This document shows positions 8,618 through 18,054 of a stretch of DNA of 64,000 bases, piece after piece (the stretch's first letter is position 1; each line of letters opens with the position of its first letter). Source of the stretch: Lysobacter capsici. Lineage in GTDB: Bacteria > Pseudomonadota > Gammaproteobacteria > Xanthomonadales > Xanthomonadaceae. A program made the translations under genes and the position numbers. The stretch covers positions 5,208,001-5,272,000 of the forward strand of contig NZ_CP076103.1 of the NCBI RefSeq assembly GCF_018732085.1. The letters run 5' to 3'. The notes beneath the pieces are model-generated. The model was not told the DNA's origin and ran no database searches. It saw only the letters and a list, made by a program, of their open reading frames with translations.

Positions 8618-9082
8618 GGCGCAAGACTAGGCTTCATGCCGGGGGCTCGCTATCCGCATCTTGCCTGCGGCGGGGTCGGATTTTGAGGGCTGATTCAGGT
8701 CGGATTTTGCGCTGGAGCTTGGTCCGCAGACGGATCATGGCCGTGTGAGCGAAGAAGACTCAGACCCTTGCAGACGGTGACCCTGGGTCGGACAGCGGTC
8801 CTCCTCTTCGTGGCTCCGAGGTCTTTTGTGGGAGGGGCTTCAGCCCCGACGCTTTTCGATCAGTTGAAGCAGTTCATCGCAGCGGAACGAAAAGCATCGG
8901 GGCTGAAGCCCCTCCCACAAGACCTCGCGGATTTCGCGGCGGCTTTGAGGGCATTCGCATTGGTTACAGCGGCAGTTGTTGATTGGCTGCGGCCATGCAG
9001 GCACCGACACCACTGGTTGACTCAGAACGACCTGGCTTAGCGCAGCCCCTGCCCGCAGCGCACACGCCCGTTCCCACAAAAA
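8618..9082. other. Intergenic region carrying an inverted REP pair
   Basis: No convincing gene. The centre (8,819-8,926) holds two inverted copies of the window's main repeat; an open frame across 8,768-9,040 simply translates the repeats and is not a gene. Confidence 0.6.
8819..8926. repeat. REP family A, inverted pair
   Basis: GAGGTCTTTTGTGGGAGGGG... at 8,819-8,858 faces its reverse complement at about 8,886-8,926, each with an internal GGGGCTTCAGCCCC palindrome. The same unit recurs at 16.7, 52.5, 53.9, 54.1, 60.2 and 62.5 kb, always between genes. Confidence 0.85.
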
Positions 9083-9115
9083 GAAAGCGCGCCCTCAAGG
9101 CGCGCTTTCGGTCGA
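9083..9115 (-). terminator. Terminator of the prc gene
   Basis: On the minus strand an 11-bp stem (GAAAGCGCGCC / GGCGCGCTTTC) is followed by TTTTTG. It lies about 20 bases past the prc stop. Confidence 0.8.
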
Positions 9116-9133
9116 ACACTTACGAAACCCGCC

Positions 9134-11335
9134 TCAGTCGGCCCAATGCCCCGGCGCGGTCGCGGTCGGCAGCACCTGCGCCGACAGCTTGCGGTCGGCG
9201 TTGAGCAGGCGCACCGCGTCGGCCAGGATCGCCGCCGATTCGCGCAGCAACGGGTCCGGACGCTTCTCGGCGAGCTTCTCGCGCGCCGCGTCCTTGGCAA
9301 TGTCGCGCTCGGACGCGGCCAGGCCGTCGTCGTTGGAATCGTCGCCCAGCGGGTCCAGGTCCAGGCCCAGCTGCTTGCGCTCGGCCTGACGCTGCTTGCG
9401 CTTGCCGTCTTCGCGATCGCGCTCGGCGCGGCGCTCGCCCTCGTTGAGCGAGATCCACTTCTTGGCGCGCTCCTCGCGGAACTCGGCCACGTCCTGCGAC
9501 CACCACTGGAATTCCTTGTCGCCGACGATGCGGCTGCTGTGCAGGGATTCCAGCTTCGGCAGCAGCGGCGCGAAATTGCCGTAGCTGGTGTGCGGGACGG
9601 CCGCGATCTTGGTCCACGGCAGCGCGTTGTCGTAGGTGCTCTCGCCGTACTCGGTCGCGTCGACCGACACCGGGAAGGCGATGTCGGGCACCACGCCCTT
9701 GTGCTGGGTCGAACCGCCGCTGACGCGGAAGAACTGGGCGATGGTCAGCTTGACCTGGCCGAAGCGCGGGCCTTCGTTGGCCGGCCAGCGGTCGAGGTCG
9801 GCCAGGTTCTGCACCGTGCCCTTGCCGAAGGTGGTTTCGCCGATCACCAGGCCACGTCCGTAGTCCTGGATGGCACCAGCGAAAATCTCGGAGGCCGACG
9901 CCGAACCGCGGTTGATCAACACCGCCAGCGGACCTTCCCAGGCGATGCCCGAATCGGTGTCGCTGTCGACCTGGACCCGGCCGCCGGCTTCGCGCACCTG
10001 CACCACCGGGCCGCGATCGATGAACAGACCGGTCAGCTCGACCGCTTCGTTGAGCGAACCGCCGCCGTTGTTGCGCAGGTCCAGCACCACGCCGTCGACC
10101 TTGTCGGCGCGCAGCTTGGTCAGCAGCTTGGCGACGTCGCGGGTGGCCGAGGCGTAATCGTTGGCGTTCTTGCGGCGGCCTTCGAAGTCCTGATAGAAGC
10201 CCGGCAGCTTGATCACGCCGATGCGCTTGGCCGGCGCGCCGTCGGCCGGCGGCACGTTGATGATCTCGGACTTGGCGGCCTGGTCTTCCAGACGCACCTT
10301 GTCGCGCACCAGCACGATCCGGTTGGGCTTGCTGTCCAGGCCGGCTTCGGCCGGGATCATGTCCAGGCGCACCTTGGTGCCCTTGGCGCCGCGGATCTTG
10401 GCGACCACGTCGTCGATGCGCCAGCCGATCACATCGTCCATCGCGCCGCTTTCGCCCTGGCCCACGCCGACGATGCGGTCGCCGGGCTTGAGCAGGCTGC
10501 TGCGCGCGGCCGGACCGCCGGGGATCACTTCGCGGATCGCGACCACGTCGTCCTGCTTCTGCAACAGCGCGCCGATGCCGTCGAGCGACAGCGACATGGT
10601 CATGTTGAAGTTTTCCGCCGACTTCGGCGTGAGGTAGTCGGTGTGCGGATCGATCGCGTTGGCGTAGCTGTTGACGAAAGTCTGGAACAGGTCCTCGCCC
10701 TTGATCTCGCCGATGCCCTTGGCGAGGTTGGCGTAACGCTTGTCCAGGGTCTTGGCGATGTCGTCGTTCTTCTTGCCGGCCAGCTTCAGGCGCAGCCAGT
10801 CGTTGCGCACCGACTGCTTCCACAACGCGTCCAGCGCCGCCGTGTCGGCGACCCAGGGCGCGTCCTTGCGGTCGTAGTCGTAGCGGTCCTTGCCGGTGAA
10901 ATCGAAATTGGCCGGCTGCTTGAGCAGGCCGCGCGCGTAGGCGACGCGTTCGTCGACGCGCTGCTTGTAGGCGGCGAAGATCGTGTACGCGGGCGACAGG
11001 TCGCCGCTCTTGATCGCGTCGTCGAGCTTGGTCTTGTAGACATCGAACTTGGCGATGTCGGCGGCAGTGAAGAACTGCTTGCCGGCGTCGAGCGATTCGA
11101 GGTAGCGCTTGTACATGTCGGCCGACAGCGCATCGTCGAGCGCGCGCGGCCGGTAGGCGTAGCGGCTGTCGGACAGCAGGCCGTAAACCATCTGCGCGGC
11201 CGTCGACTGGTCGGCGGTGGGCGCATTGGGCAAACCGCCCGCGCCGGCGGCGTCGGGTCGCGCCAACAGCGCCAGCGGCGCGGTCAGCAGGAGGCCTGCA
11301 AGCAGGGTCAGGGTACGCGTGTTCTTGAGGGTCAT
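9134..11335 (-). CDS. prc: Carboxy-terminal (tail-specific) protease Prc
   Basis: A 733-residue periplasmic S41-family protease with an N-terminal signal peptide (about 1-25), an N-terminal Prc helical domain, a PDZ domain (about 245-335), the S41 catalytic domain (about 370-560) and the long C-terminal domain of Tsp/Prc enzymes. The catalytic dyad is present: Ser480 in GSASASEIF and Lys505 in TTFGKGTVQ, 25 residues apart as in E. coli Prc. Prc removes C-terminal tails and degrades selected periplasmic and peptidoglycan-modifying proteins. A mutated paralogue lies just upstream on the same strand. Size and domain order are normal. Confidence 0.95.
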   Translation of the reverse strand: MTLKNTRTLTLLAGLLLTAPLALLARPDAAGAGGLPNAPTADQSTAAQMVYGLLSDSRYAYRPRALDDALSADMYKRYLESLDAGKQFFTAADIAKFDVYKTKLDDAIKSGDLSPAYTIFAAYKQRVDERVAYARGLLKQPANFDFTGKDRYDYDRKDAPWVADTAALDALWKQSVRNDWLRLKLAGKKNDDIAKTLDKRYANLAKGIGEIKGEDLFQTFVNSYANAIDPHTDYLTPKSAENFNMTMSLSLDGIGALLQKQDDVVAIREVIPGGPAARSSLLKPGDRIVGVGQGESGAMDDVIGWRIDDVVAKIRGAKGTKVRLDMIPAEAGLDSKPNRIVLVRDKVRLEDQAAKSEIINVPPADGAPAKRIGVIKLPGFYQDFEGRRKNANDYASATRDVAKLLTKLRADKVDGVVLDLRNNGGGSLNEAVELTGLFIDRGPVVQVREAGGRVQVDSDTDSGIAWEGPLAVLINRGSASASEIFAGAIQDYGRGLVIGETTFGKGTVQNLADLDRWPANEGPRFGQVKLTIAQFFRVSGGSTQHKGVVPDIAFPVSVDATEYGESTYDNALPWTKIAAVPHTSYGNFAPLLPKLESLHSSRIVGDKEFQWWSQDVAEFREERAKKWISLNEGERRAERDREDGKRKQRQAERKQLGLDLDPLGDDSNDDGLAASERDIAKDAAREKLAEKRPDPLLRESAAILADAVRLLNADRKLSAQVLPTATAPGHWAD

Positions 11336-11585
11336 CGCGGAGTCTTCCCGGCGGGGGTGCCGGATCTGTGCAGCGGCTAGAGGATGTAGCGGCTTTCGAC
11401 CGGTCCACAGTGCCGAAAGTTGCCTGTGCTGTCACGCCACCGCGCGAAATAACCTGTTGCGGGCATGAATCTGGTTCAGGTTGACGCCCGCGGACGTTAG
11501 CCGGGCGTTAGAACGGCGGGATCGGGCATGGATCGGCGACGCTTGTCGGTCACGTTTGCCGGCCGGGCAGTCCGGCCGGGCAGGG

Positions 11586-13502
11586 TCAGCGCCCACCGCC
11601 GGCCAGGTTGTCGGCGACGATCGCGACGGCCTCGGCCAGCTCGGCGTCGGTCTTCGGCAAGGCCGGCAGTTGCGCCAGTTGGGCGCGGCGCGCGGCTTCG
11701 TTCAAGGACAGCGGCGCGGTCGATCGGGCGAGTTGCAGCCGCTGCAGCCAGTGCTGGTAATCCGGGTCCTGCGCGCTGCGCTGCTGGTGGGCCTGCGTCA
11801 GCCGGGCGAGATCGGCGCGCGCGGGCGGCGATCGGAAGCCTTTGTAGGCCACGATCGCCGGGGTCGGCGTGCGCTTGGGTTCGATCGGCGGCGCCTGGGT
11901 CAGGACCAGGTCGGGGGTCACCCCGACCGCGTCCAGCGGTTTGCCGGTGATCCGGTACACGTGGGCGATGGTCAGTTTGACCTGGCCGAAACGCGGCGGT
12001 TTGTCGTTATTCGGCCAACGGTCCAGATCGACCATGTTCTGGACCGTGCCGCGGCCGAAGCTGCGCTCGCCGATCACCAGGCCGCGGCCGTGGTCCTGGA
12101 TCGCCGCGGCGAAGATTTCCGAGGCCGCCGAGGAGCGGTAATTGATCAGCACCGCCATCGGCGCGTTCCAGACCGCGCCGACGGCCTTGTCCATGACCGA
12201 CACGCGACCACCGCTCTCGCGCACCTGGAACACCGCGCCGGCGTCGGCGAACAGGCCGATCATCGGCTCGAGTTCGCTCAACGCGCCGCCGCCGTTGTCG
12301 CGCAAATCGACCAGCACCGCATCGGCCTTGGCCTCGCGCAGTTCCTGCAGCATCCGCCGCACGTCGCGGCTGATCGACGCGTAATCGTCCTGCTTGCGCC
12401 GTTGCGCGTCGAAATCGACGTAGAAACTGCCGGGCACGATCACCCCGATGCGCTTGCCCGCGACCTCGATCACGCGAGACACCGCGCGTTCGTCGACCTT
12501 GGCGCGGCTCAGCTCGACCGTGCGGGCGCTCTCGCCCGGCAGCGCCAGACGCGGCACTACCTGGACGCGCACCACGCTGCCGGGCGCGCCGCGCAGACGC
12601 TGGACCACCGCCTCGAGTTCCAGGCCGGCCACATCGTCCATCGCACCGTCGCGGCCCTCGCCCACGGCCAGCAAGCGATCGCCTTCGCGCAGGCCGGCGC
12701 GATCGGCCGGACCGTTGCCGGTCACCTCGTACAGGCCGATCGCAGCGCCATCGCGCTTCAAGGCCAATCCCACGCCGACCTGGCCGGCTGCGTTTGGCGG
12801 CGCCGGCGCCGGCGCCGGCGGATCAGGGGAAAAATAGTCGTTGCCCGGACCGATGGCGACCGCCAGCGTACTGATGATCGCTTCGACCACCGCAGCCGCG
12901 GACACGGCACGCGCCTGCTGCACGCGGCTCGCGTAGCTGCGCTCGAGGGCGCGCCGGATCTGTTCGGGCGTGTGGCCCTCCAGCTTCAACGCCAGCGCCT
13001 GGCTCTTGAGCCGCGTCCCCCACAGCGATTGCAGCGCCGATTCGTCGGTCGCCCGCGCGGCAGCGCCGCGATCGGGATTCCACACTTCGTCGCCATCGAA
13101 CCTCATCGGCTGCGCAAGCACGCCGCGCACATAGGCCAGGCACGCATCCTTGCGTGTCAGCGCCAGCGCGCGCATGGCCAGGAAGGGGGTGAGGTCCTTG
13201 CTGGTGATCGCCTTGTCGAGGCCGTTGCGATAACGCTCCAATCCACGCACATCGGCCTGACTGAGGTACAGATGCTCCGGGTCGAGATAGTTCAGCCAGG
13301 CGTCGAACAACTCGCCGGACAGACGATCGTCCAACTTGCGCGCGTCGTAGGCGTAACGCGGATCGGTCAGCAACCCCCGGCTCAGCTGCAGCGCGGTGAT
13401 CCTGTCTTGCTCCGCTGCGTCCGTGGACGGCGCATCGGCCGCGAACGCGGAACCGGCACAGCACGACGCCACGAGCGCCAGGCCCGCAATCAACCGTTTC
13501 AT
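11586..13502 (-). CDS. Prc-like S41 paralogue with both catalytic residues lost
   Basis: A 638-residue exported protein (signal peptide about 1-21, AFAAD) colinear with Prc: N-terminal helical domain, PDZ region (about 240-320) and S41 fold (about 350-530), with a shorter C terminus. The frame is intact and the S41 scaffold well kept (LVDLRDNGGGALSE, ASEIFAAAIQDHGRG), but the position of Prc Ser480 is Ala459 (RSSAASEIF) and that of Lys505 is Arg484 (SFGRGTVQ). The codons (GCG, CGC) were checked on the DNA. It is therefore probably a non-proteolytic pseudoenzyme, perhaps a substrate-binding or regulatory partner of Prc; a shifted nucleophile (Ser457/458) cannot be excluded. It lies between lipA (62-base gap) and prc, all on the minus strand. 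Confidence 0.9.
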   Translation of the reverse strand: MKRLIAGLALVASCCAGSAFAADAPSTDAAEQDRITALQLSRGLLTDPRYAYDARKLDDRLSGELFDAWLNYLDPEHLYLSQADVRGLERYRNGLDKAITSKDLTPFLAMRALALTRKDACLAYVRGVLAQPMRFDGDEVWNPDRGAAARATDESALQSLWGTRLKSQALALKLEGHTPEQIRRALERSYASRVQQARAVSAAAVVEAIISTLAVAIGPGNDYFSPDPPAPAPAPPNAAGQVGVGLALKRDGAAIGLYEVTGNGPADRAGLREGDRLLAVGEGRDGAMDDVAGLELEAVVQRLRGAPGSVVRVQVVPRLALPGESARTVELSRAKVDERAVSRVIEVAGKRIGVIVPGSFYVDFDAQRRKQDDYASISRDVRRMLQELREAKADAVLVDLRDNGGGALSELEPMIGLFADAGAVFQVRESGGRVSVMDKAVGAVWNAPMAVLINYRSSAASEIFAAAIQDHGRGLVIGERSFGRGTVQNMVDLDRWPNNDKPPRFGQVKLTIAHVYRITGKPLDAVGVTPDLVLTQAPPIEPKRTPTPAIVAYKGFRSPPARADLARLTQAHQQRSAQDPDYQHWLQRLQLARSTAPLSLNEAARRAQLAQLPALPKTDAELAEAVAIVADNLAGGGR

Positions 13503-13564
13503 CGAAGCATTCCCCCTGGGTTCCCTGGGGGAATGATAGCCGCCACGCGCGGCCGGCAACGGCC

Positions 13565-14605
13565 TCAGGCGACCGCGAAACCCGCGTCGATCGCCTGCCG
13601 GTCGGCGTGGTACGACGAGCGTACCAGCGGGCCCGAGGCGACGTGGGTGAAGCCCAGCGACATGCCGTAGACCTCGAGTTCCTTGAACTCTTCCGGCGTC
13701 CAGTAACGCAGCACCGGGTGGTGGTGCGGGGTCGGCTGCAAGTACTGGCCGATGGTGATCATGTCGACATCGTGCGCGCGCAAATCGCGCAAGGTGGCCT
13801 GCACCTGCTCCATGGTCTCGCCCAGGCCGAGCATGATCCCGGACTTGGTCGCCACGTGCGGATGCTGGGCCTTGAACTTCTGCAGCAGGGTCAGCGACCA
13901 CTGATAGTCGGCGCCCGGGCGCACGTTGGTGTATAGGTCCGGCACGGTCTCGACGTTGTGGTTGAACACGTCCGGCGGATTGGTGTTGAGGATCTCCAGC
14001 GCGCGTTCCATGCGGCCCTTGCCGCGGAAGTCCGGGGTCAGCACTTCGATCTTGGTGCGCGGGCTCTGCTCGCGCACCGCGGCGATGCAGTCGACGAAAT
14101 GCTGGGCGCCGCCGTCGCGCAGGTCGTCGCGGTCGACGCTGGTGATGACCACGTACTTCAGGCCCATGTCGGCGACGGTGCGGGCCAGGTTGGCCGGTTC
14201 GTTCGCGTCCGGCGGCTTGGGCCGGCCGTGGGCGACATCGCAGAACGAGCAGCGGCGGGTGCAGACCTCGCCGAGGATCATGAAGGTCGCGGTGCCGTGG
14301 CTGAAGCACTCGTGGATGTTCGGGCAGCTGGCTTCTTCGCAGACCGTGACCAGGCGGTTTTCGCGCAGCTTGGCCTTGAGCGCGGCGACCGAGTTGCCCG
14401 ACGGAATGCGCACCCGGATCCACGACGGCTTGCGCAGCACCGGCACGTCGGCGAACTGCACCGGCGAGCGGCTGATCTTGTCGCCGCCGAGCTGCTTGGC
14501 CCCGGGCGTCATCGTGGTCGACTCCAGCACCGCCGGCGCGAGCACTTCGGGCGCACTGCCGCTGACGATCGTAAGCGGGATGGACTTGGAGGCGGGGGTG
14601 GTCAT
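13565..14605 (-). CDS. lipA: Lipoyl synthase LipA
   Basis: A 346-residue radical-SAM enzyme that inserts two sulfurs into protein-bound octanoyl chains. The auxiliary cluster ligands are Cys89, Cys94 and Cys100 (CEEASCPNIHEC); the radical-SAM cluster is Cys115, Cys119 and Cys122 (CTRRCSFC); the conserved C-terminal RSSYHA motif supplies the serine ligand. The ATG at 14,605 (MTTPASKS) is chosen because the longer open frame runs into repeat DNA. About 25 extra N-terminal residues compared with E. coli LipA. Acts after LipB, whose gene is upstream on the same strand. Confidence 0.96.
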   Translation of the reverse strand: MTTPASKSIPLTIVSGSAPEVLAPAVLESTTMTPGAKQLGGDKISRSPVQFADVPVLRKPSWIRVRIPSGNSVAALKAKLRENRLVTVCEEASCPNIHECFSHGTATFMILGEVCTRRCSFCDVAHGRPKPPDANEPANLARTVADMGLKYVVITSVDRDDLRDGGAQHFVDCIAAVREQSPRTKIEVLTPDFRGKGRMERALEILNTNPPDVFNHNVETVPDLYTNVRPGADYQWSLTLLQKFKAQHPHVATKSGIMLGLGETMEQVQATLRDLRAHDVDMITIGQYLQPTPHHHPVLRYWTPEEFKELEVYGMSLGFTHVASGPLVRSSYHADRQAIDAGFAVA

Positions 14606-14630
14606 GGCGTTGCTCAGCTCTTGTCGTTTA

Positions 14631-14826
14631 GCTCCCTCTCCCGCTACGCGGGAGAGGGTTGGGGTGAGGGCGGGTAGCTGCCTGCGTTGCCGCGGCGGCT
14701 GGCGGATCGGCGCGCCCTCATCCGCCCTTCGGGCACCTTCTCTCGCAAGCGGGAGAAGGAAGATCAAGCACTCCTCCCGCTTGCGGGAGAGGGGAAATCA
14801 CTGCTCATCCCGCAAGCGGGATAAGG
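14631..14826. repeat. CTCTCCCGC-type palindromic repeats between lipA and lipB
   Basis: At least three hairpin units of the form CTCTCCCGC..GCGGGAGAG (about 14,635-14,657, 14,746-14,760 and 14,770-14,793), with a fourth related CCCGCAAGCGGG at 14,809-14,820. They fill the gap between lipB and lipA, so a lipB-lipA transcript would carry them. Confidence 0.75.
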
Positions 14827-14829
14827 CAT

Positions 14830-15513
14830 TTAAAAGCTCAACGGCTCCGCGTCCTCGACCGTCAGACCGAACTGCCGCGCGAGCTGCGCGACCAGCACCG
14901 GCTTGACCTGCTCCATGCCCGAGGGGCCGCCCAAGTCTAGCACCGAGGTCACCTGCAGCCCCTGATACCCGCAGGGATTGATGCGCTGGTACGGCGACAG
15001 GTCCATGGCGATATTGAAGGCCAGGCCGTGGAAGGTGCAGCCGCGGCGGACCCGGATGCCCAGCGCCATAACCTTGGCCCCGGCCACGTACACGCCCGGA
15101 GCGCCGTCGCGGCGCGCGCCTTCGATGTTCCACTCGGCCAGGGTGTCGATCACCGCCTGCTCGATCCGGTCGACGTACTCGCGCACCCCGAGCTTGAGCC
15201 GGCGCAGGTCCAGCAGCGGGTACAGCACGATCTGGCCGGGGCCGTGGTAGGTGACCTGGCCGCCGCGATCGACGTGGATCACCGGGATGTCGCCCGGCAT
15301 CAGCACGTGTTCGTCCTTGCCGGCCTGGCCCAGGGTGAACACCGGGTCGTGCTCGACCAGCCACAGCTCGTCGGGCGTGTCCGCGCCGCGCGCGTCGGTG
15401 AACGCCTGCATCGCGCGCCATACCGGTTCGTAGGGCTGGCGGCCCAGGTCGCGCAGCTGCGCGCGCGGCGGCGCGCTTTCGCCACCGAACACGGCGGCGA
15501 CGGCGTCGATCAC
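14830..15513 (-). CDS. lipB: Octanoyltransferase LipB
   Basis: A 227-residue lipoyl(octanoyl) transferase that moves octanoate from acyl carrier protein to lipoyl domains. Family landmarks: DRGGQVTYHGPGQ, and the catalytic pair Lys147 (GAKVMALG) and Cys181 (NPCGY), 34 residues apart as in E. coli. The start is the GTG at 15,513, which overlaps the ybeD stop as GTGA; the open frame continues far upstream but without conserved sequence. Translationally coupled to ybeD; product feeds LipA. Confidence 0.93.
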   Translation of the reverse strand: MIDAVAAVFGGESAPPRAQLRDLGRQPYEPVWRAMQAFTDARGADTPDELWLVEHDPVFTLGQAGKDEHVLMPGDIPVIHVDRGGQVTYHGPGQIVLYPLLDLRRLKLGVREYVDRIEQAVIDTLAEWNIEGARRDGAPGVYVAGAKVMALGIRVRRGCTFHGLAFNIAMDLSPYQRINPCGYQGLQVTSVLDLGGPSGMEQVKPVLVAQLARQFGLTVEDAEPLSF

Positions 15514-15788
15514 AGTGTCCACTTCACTTCCGGGTGCTCGCGCAGGACCTGATGGGCGAGGTCGTACTGCGCGCGGTTCTCGGCGCGGAAGCTCAACTTG
15601 ACCGAGACGAACTTGCCGGTCGAGGAGTGCTTCCACTGGATGGTTTCGGTTTCCACGCTGATCCCGGCGCCGAGCAGCAGGCGCGGCAATTCGTGCTCCA
15701 GGCCCGCATCGGCCGCGCCCATCGCGCTGAGTTCGAAGGTGCCGGGAAACTGGAAGCCGTGGTCGGGGTTGTCGGAATGAATGTCCAT
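15510..15788 (-). CDS. ybeD: DUF493 / YbeD-family protein
   Basis: A 92-residue protein of the YbeD (DUF493) family, a small ACT-like fold usually found next to lipB and dacC; the biochemical role is unsettled. The N terminus MDIHSDNPDHGFQFPGTFEL is typical. An ATG nine bases upstream (15,797) is an equal alternative. Its stop overlaps the lipB GTG start, so the two are co-translated. Confidence 0.88.
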   Translation of the reverse strand: MDIHSDNPDHGFQFPGTFELSAMGAADAGLEHELPRLLLGAGISVETETIQWKHSSTGKFVSVKLSFRAENRAQYDLAHQVLREHPEVKWTL

Positions 15789-16088
15789 GGCGGCCATTAT
15801 GGGTCCGGGGCCGGGGCAACCCAAGCGCAGCGGTGGGACGGCGGTGTGCCGGAGGTGGAACGGCGCCGCACCTGGCCGGCCTGCGCTGCGATCGGCCAGG
15901 CAACCGCCAGATCCGGCATGGCGCGGGTCGTGAGGCTCCCGCAATCCACGTGGATGCGGCCGTGTACGAACGCCGACGCGTATTCGTTGCAACGCCGTCG
16001 CGGGCACGGCCGCGGTGCGCTACCGCCGTCCATGCCGGCTCGGGCATGATCGGACAAACCCCTCTGAACCGTATGAGCACACGCAAGG

Positions 16089-16676
16089 ATGAGCGATCGC
16101 CTGCTGCTGGTCCTCGACCTCGACGAAACCTTGATCCACGCCAGCGAGATCGAGCTCGATCGACCCGCCGATTTTCGCGTACTGCGCTATCACGTCTACC
16201 GCCGCCCGCACCTGCAGCGCTTCATCGACTACGCACTGGCGAACTTCGAGGTCGGGGTGTGGACCTCGTCGGGAAAGCGCTATGCCGCGGCGGTGGTCGA
16301 AGCGCTGTTCCCGCCGAGGTCGCTGCGCTTCGTGTGGTCCAGCGAGCGCTGCTCGATCACTCGCGACTGGGCCACCGGCGAGTACAAGAACCGCAAACGC
16401 CTGAACAAACTCAAGCGGCACGGTTACCGCCTGGAACGCATGCTGGCGATCGACGACACGCCGTCCAAGCACTCGTACAACTACGGCAACCTGGTGTGCG
16501 TGCGCGAGTACCTGGGCGAGGACGAGCACGACGATGAGTTGCTGCAGCTGATGGCGTATCTGGATCGCCTGGCGGCCGAGCCGAACATGCGCACGATCGA
16601 GAAGCGGCGCTGGCGGGAGAAGGTGATGGCGGATGCGGCGCAAGGCGGGCCGGTGCGCGGCGATGGCCTGGAATGA
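16089..16676 (+). CDS. FCP1-like HAD phosphatase
   Basis: A 195-residue protein of the NIF/FCP1 homology branch of the HAD superfamily. Motif I is LVLDLDETLIH with nucleophile Asp10 and acid Asp12; motif II is the VWTSSGKRY stretch; motif III/IV the LAIDDTPSKHSYNYGN stretch. The family is best known as the RNA polymerase II CTD phosphatase of eukaryotes; bacterial members are scattered and of unknown substrate. It stands alone between ybeD (divergent) and a REP pair, in the break of the dacC-ybeD gene order. Confidence 0.85.
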   Translation: MSDRLLLVLDLDETLIHASEIELDRPADFRVLRYHVYRRPHLQRFIDYALANFEVGVWTSSGKRYAAAVVEALFPPRSLRFVWSSERCSITRDWATGEYKNRKRLNKLKRHGYRLERMLAIDDTPSKHSYNYGNLVCVREYLGEDEHDDELLQLMAYLDRLAAEPNMRTIEKRRWREKVMADAAQGGPVRGDGLE

Positions 16677-17053
16677 AGTTGCTGCAACCACCCATTCGAC
16701 TACCCAAGCATGTGCAAAAGCTTGAAGTCTTTTGTGGGAGGGGCTTCAGCCCCGACGCTCTTGACTCAGATCGCCGAACGCTTTCGCTATCGGAACGAAA
16801 AGCGTCGGGGCTGAAGCCCTCCCACAAAACACCTCCAACAAAAGTTCTCGAACCAAGGTTCTCGCGGCCGCCTCGCTTTGCATTGCCTGCAATCGATTCC
16901 GATACAACACCGACCTCCGGGCCATGACCTGCCCCGCCCCGCGCAGCCGTTCTCAACAGGTGAGCGGCCACTGCGATCTAATAGCAGCAACACACCACCG
17001 CTAGAACTGGCCCCGTCGCGCGCGCGGCCGCGCGCTCCCCCGGAGATCCCCCG
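16677..17053. other. 377-base gap with an inverted REP pair
   Basis: The first half is occupied by the REP family A pair; the second half is plain high-GC DNA ending in the ribosome site of the SGNH gene. No gene seen. Confidence 0.5.
16725..16836. repeat. REP family A, inverted pair
   Basis: GAAGTCTTTTGTGGGAGGGG at 16,724 onward faces a GAACGAAAAGCGTCGGGGCT unit ending at about 16,836. Each has the GGGGCTTCAGCCCC hairpin (the right copy lacks one C). Confidence 0.85.
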
Positions 17054-17983
17054 ATGCCGCCCAGCCAATCCGTCGCCCTGCCCCTGCGCGGCCAGTTCCG
17101 CAGCCTGTACACCCAGCTCAAGCGCACCCACGTGCTCGAACGCACACCGGTGATCTTCTGCGAAGGCGATTCGTGGTTCTCCACGCCGCTGGCGATGAAC
17201 CTGCTCGACTGGATCGTCTCCCCGGCGCCCGAGGACGAAGCACGCGGCGTGCCCTTGCTCGGCAACGGCGGCCTGTTCTTCCGCGCCGAACACAGCGGCG
17301 ACCACGCCTCGCGCAATCCCGACGATCCCAAACGCTCGATGTTCGTGCGCGACAACATCGACGACATCATCGGTTGGTACAAGCAGTTCGACTTCGACCT
17401 GATCGTGCTCAGCGCCGGTGGCAACGACTTCGTCGACAGCTTCCTCAAGAAGACCTTCGCCGGCCAACAGAATCTGTCCGCCGACGCCGGCTTCCAGCGC
17501 GTGCTCGACACCGGCAAGTACGAACAGGTCAAACAGGCTTATGCGCTGTTCCTGCAGGCGGCGCTCGCGGCCAAGCCGAACATCCCGATCCTGGCCCACA
17601 CCTACGACCATCCGCTGCTGATCGGCCGCTCGGGCGCGTTGACCCCGGGCAACATCGGCGTCGCGGCCCTGCTCAAGAAAAGCGTGGGCCCGTGGATCGG
17701 CCCGCACATCGACGCGATCGTCAATGCCGACCCGGCCAAGACAGCGGACGAACGCCGCCGTTTCGTGCGCTTGTTGATCGACGGTTTCGAAAAGAATGTG
17801 CTGCGCGAACTCAAGCACGACCCGCGCTTCGCCGGCCGCTTCGATTACGTCGACCTGCGCGGCACGCTGACGTCGGAAAGCCAGTGGTTCGACGAAATGC
17901 ATCCAACCGAAGCCGGTTTCCACGCGTTGGCGAGCAAGTTCCGCGCGGCGATCATCGGCAAGTTGCCGGCGGCGAAGCGGTAG
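17054..17983 (+). CDS. SGNH/GDSL-family hydrolase, cytoplasmic
   Basis: A 309-residue hydrolase with SGNH blocks: GDSW with nucleophile Ser40, SAGGNDF with Asn124, and DEMHPTEAG with Asp280/His283 as the remaining triad. No signal peptide is seen. GGAGAT eight bases before the ATG supports this start. Such enzymes act as esterases, lipases or acyl hydrolases; the substrate is not inferable. Flanked by repeats on both sides and unlinked to neighbours. Confidence 0.82.
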   Translation: MPPSQSVALPLRGQFRSLYTQLKRTHVLERTPVIFCEGDSWFSTPLAMNLLDWIVSPAPEDEARGVPLLGNGGLFFRAEHSGDHASRNPDDPKRSMFVRDNIDDIIGWYKQFDFDLIVLSAGGNDFVDSFLKKTFAGQQNLSADAGFQRVLDTGKYEQVKQAYALFLQAALAAKPNIPILAHTYDHPLLIGRSGALTPGNIGVAALLKKSVGPWIGPHIDAIVNADPAKTADERRRFVRLLIDGFEKNVLRELKHDPRFAGRFDYVDLRGTLTSESQWFDEMHPTEAGFHALASKFRAAIIGKLPAAKR

Positions 17984-18054
17984 CGCTTGCGGATGGGTGT
18001 CGGTGGGCTCGAACTGGTGCCGCTTTCGCCTGCGTGAGTCGCGATCTCATGCCC

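Noticed and set aside
8768..9040. A 90-codon plus-strand frame starting MQTVTLGRT
   Set aside because: It translates through the REP family A pair; the same GLKPLPQ-type peptide appears wherever the repeat is read, so it is not a gene.
9146..11380. A 744-codon open frame on the plus strand antisense to prc
   Set aside because: Its product is His/Arg/Asp/Gly-rich with no domain; it is the usual high-GC shadow of a real gene. Similar shadows lie opposite lipA, dacC, rlpA, mreB, rodA and others.
15514..16086. Upstream extension of the lipB frame to 418 codons
   Set aside because: The extra part overlaps ybeD in another frame and has no LipB similarity; the GTG at 15,513 overlapping the ybeD stop is the natural start.
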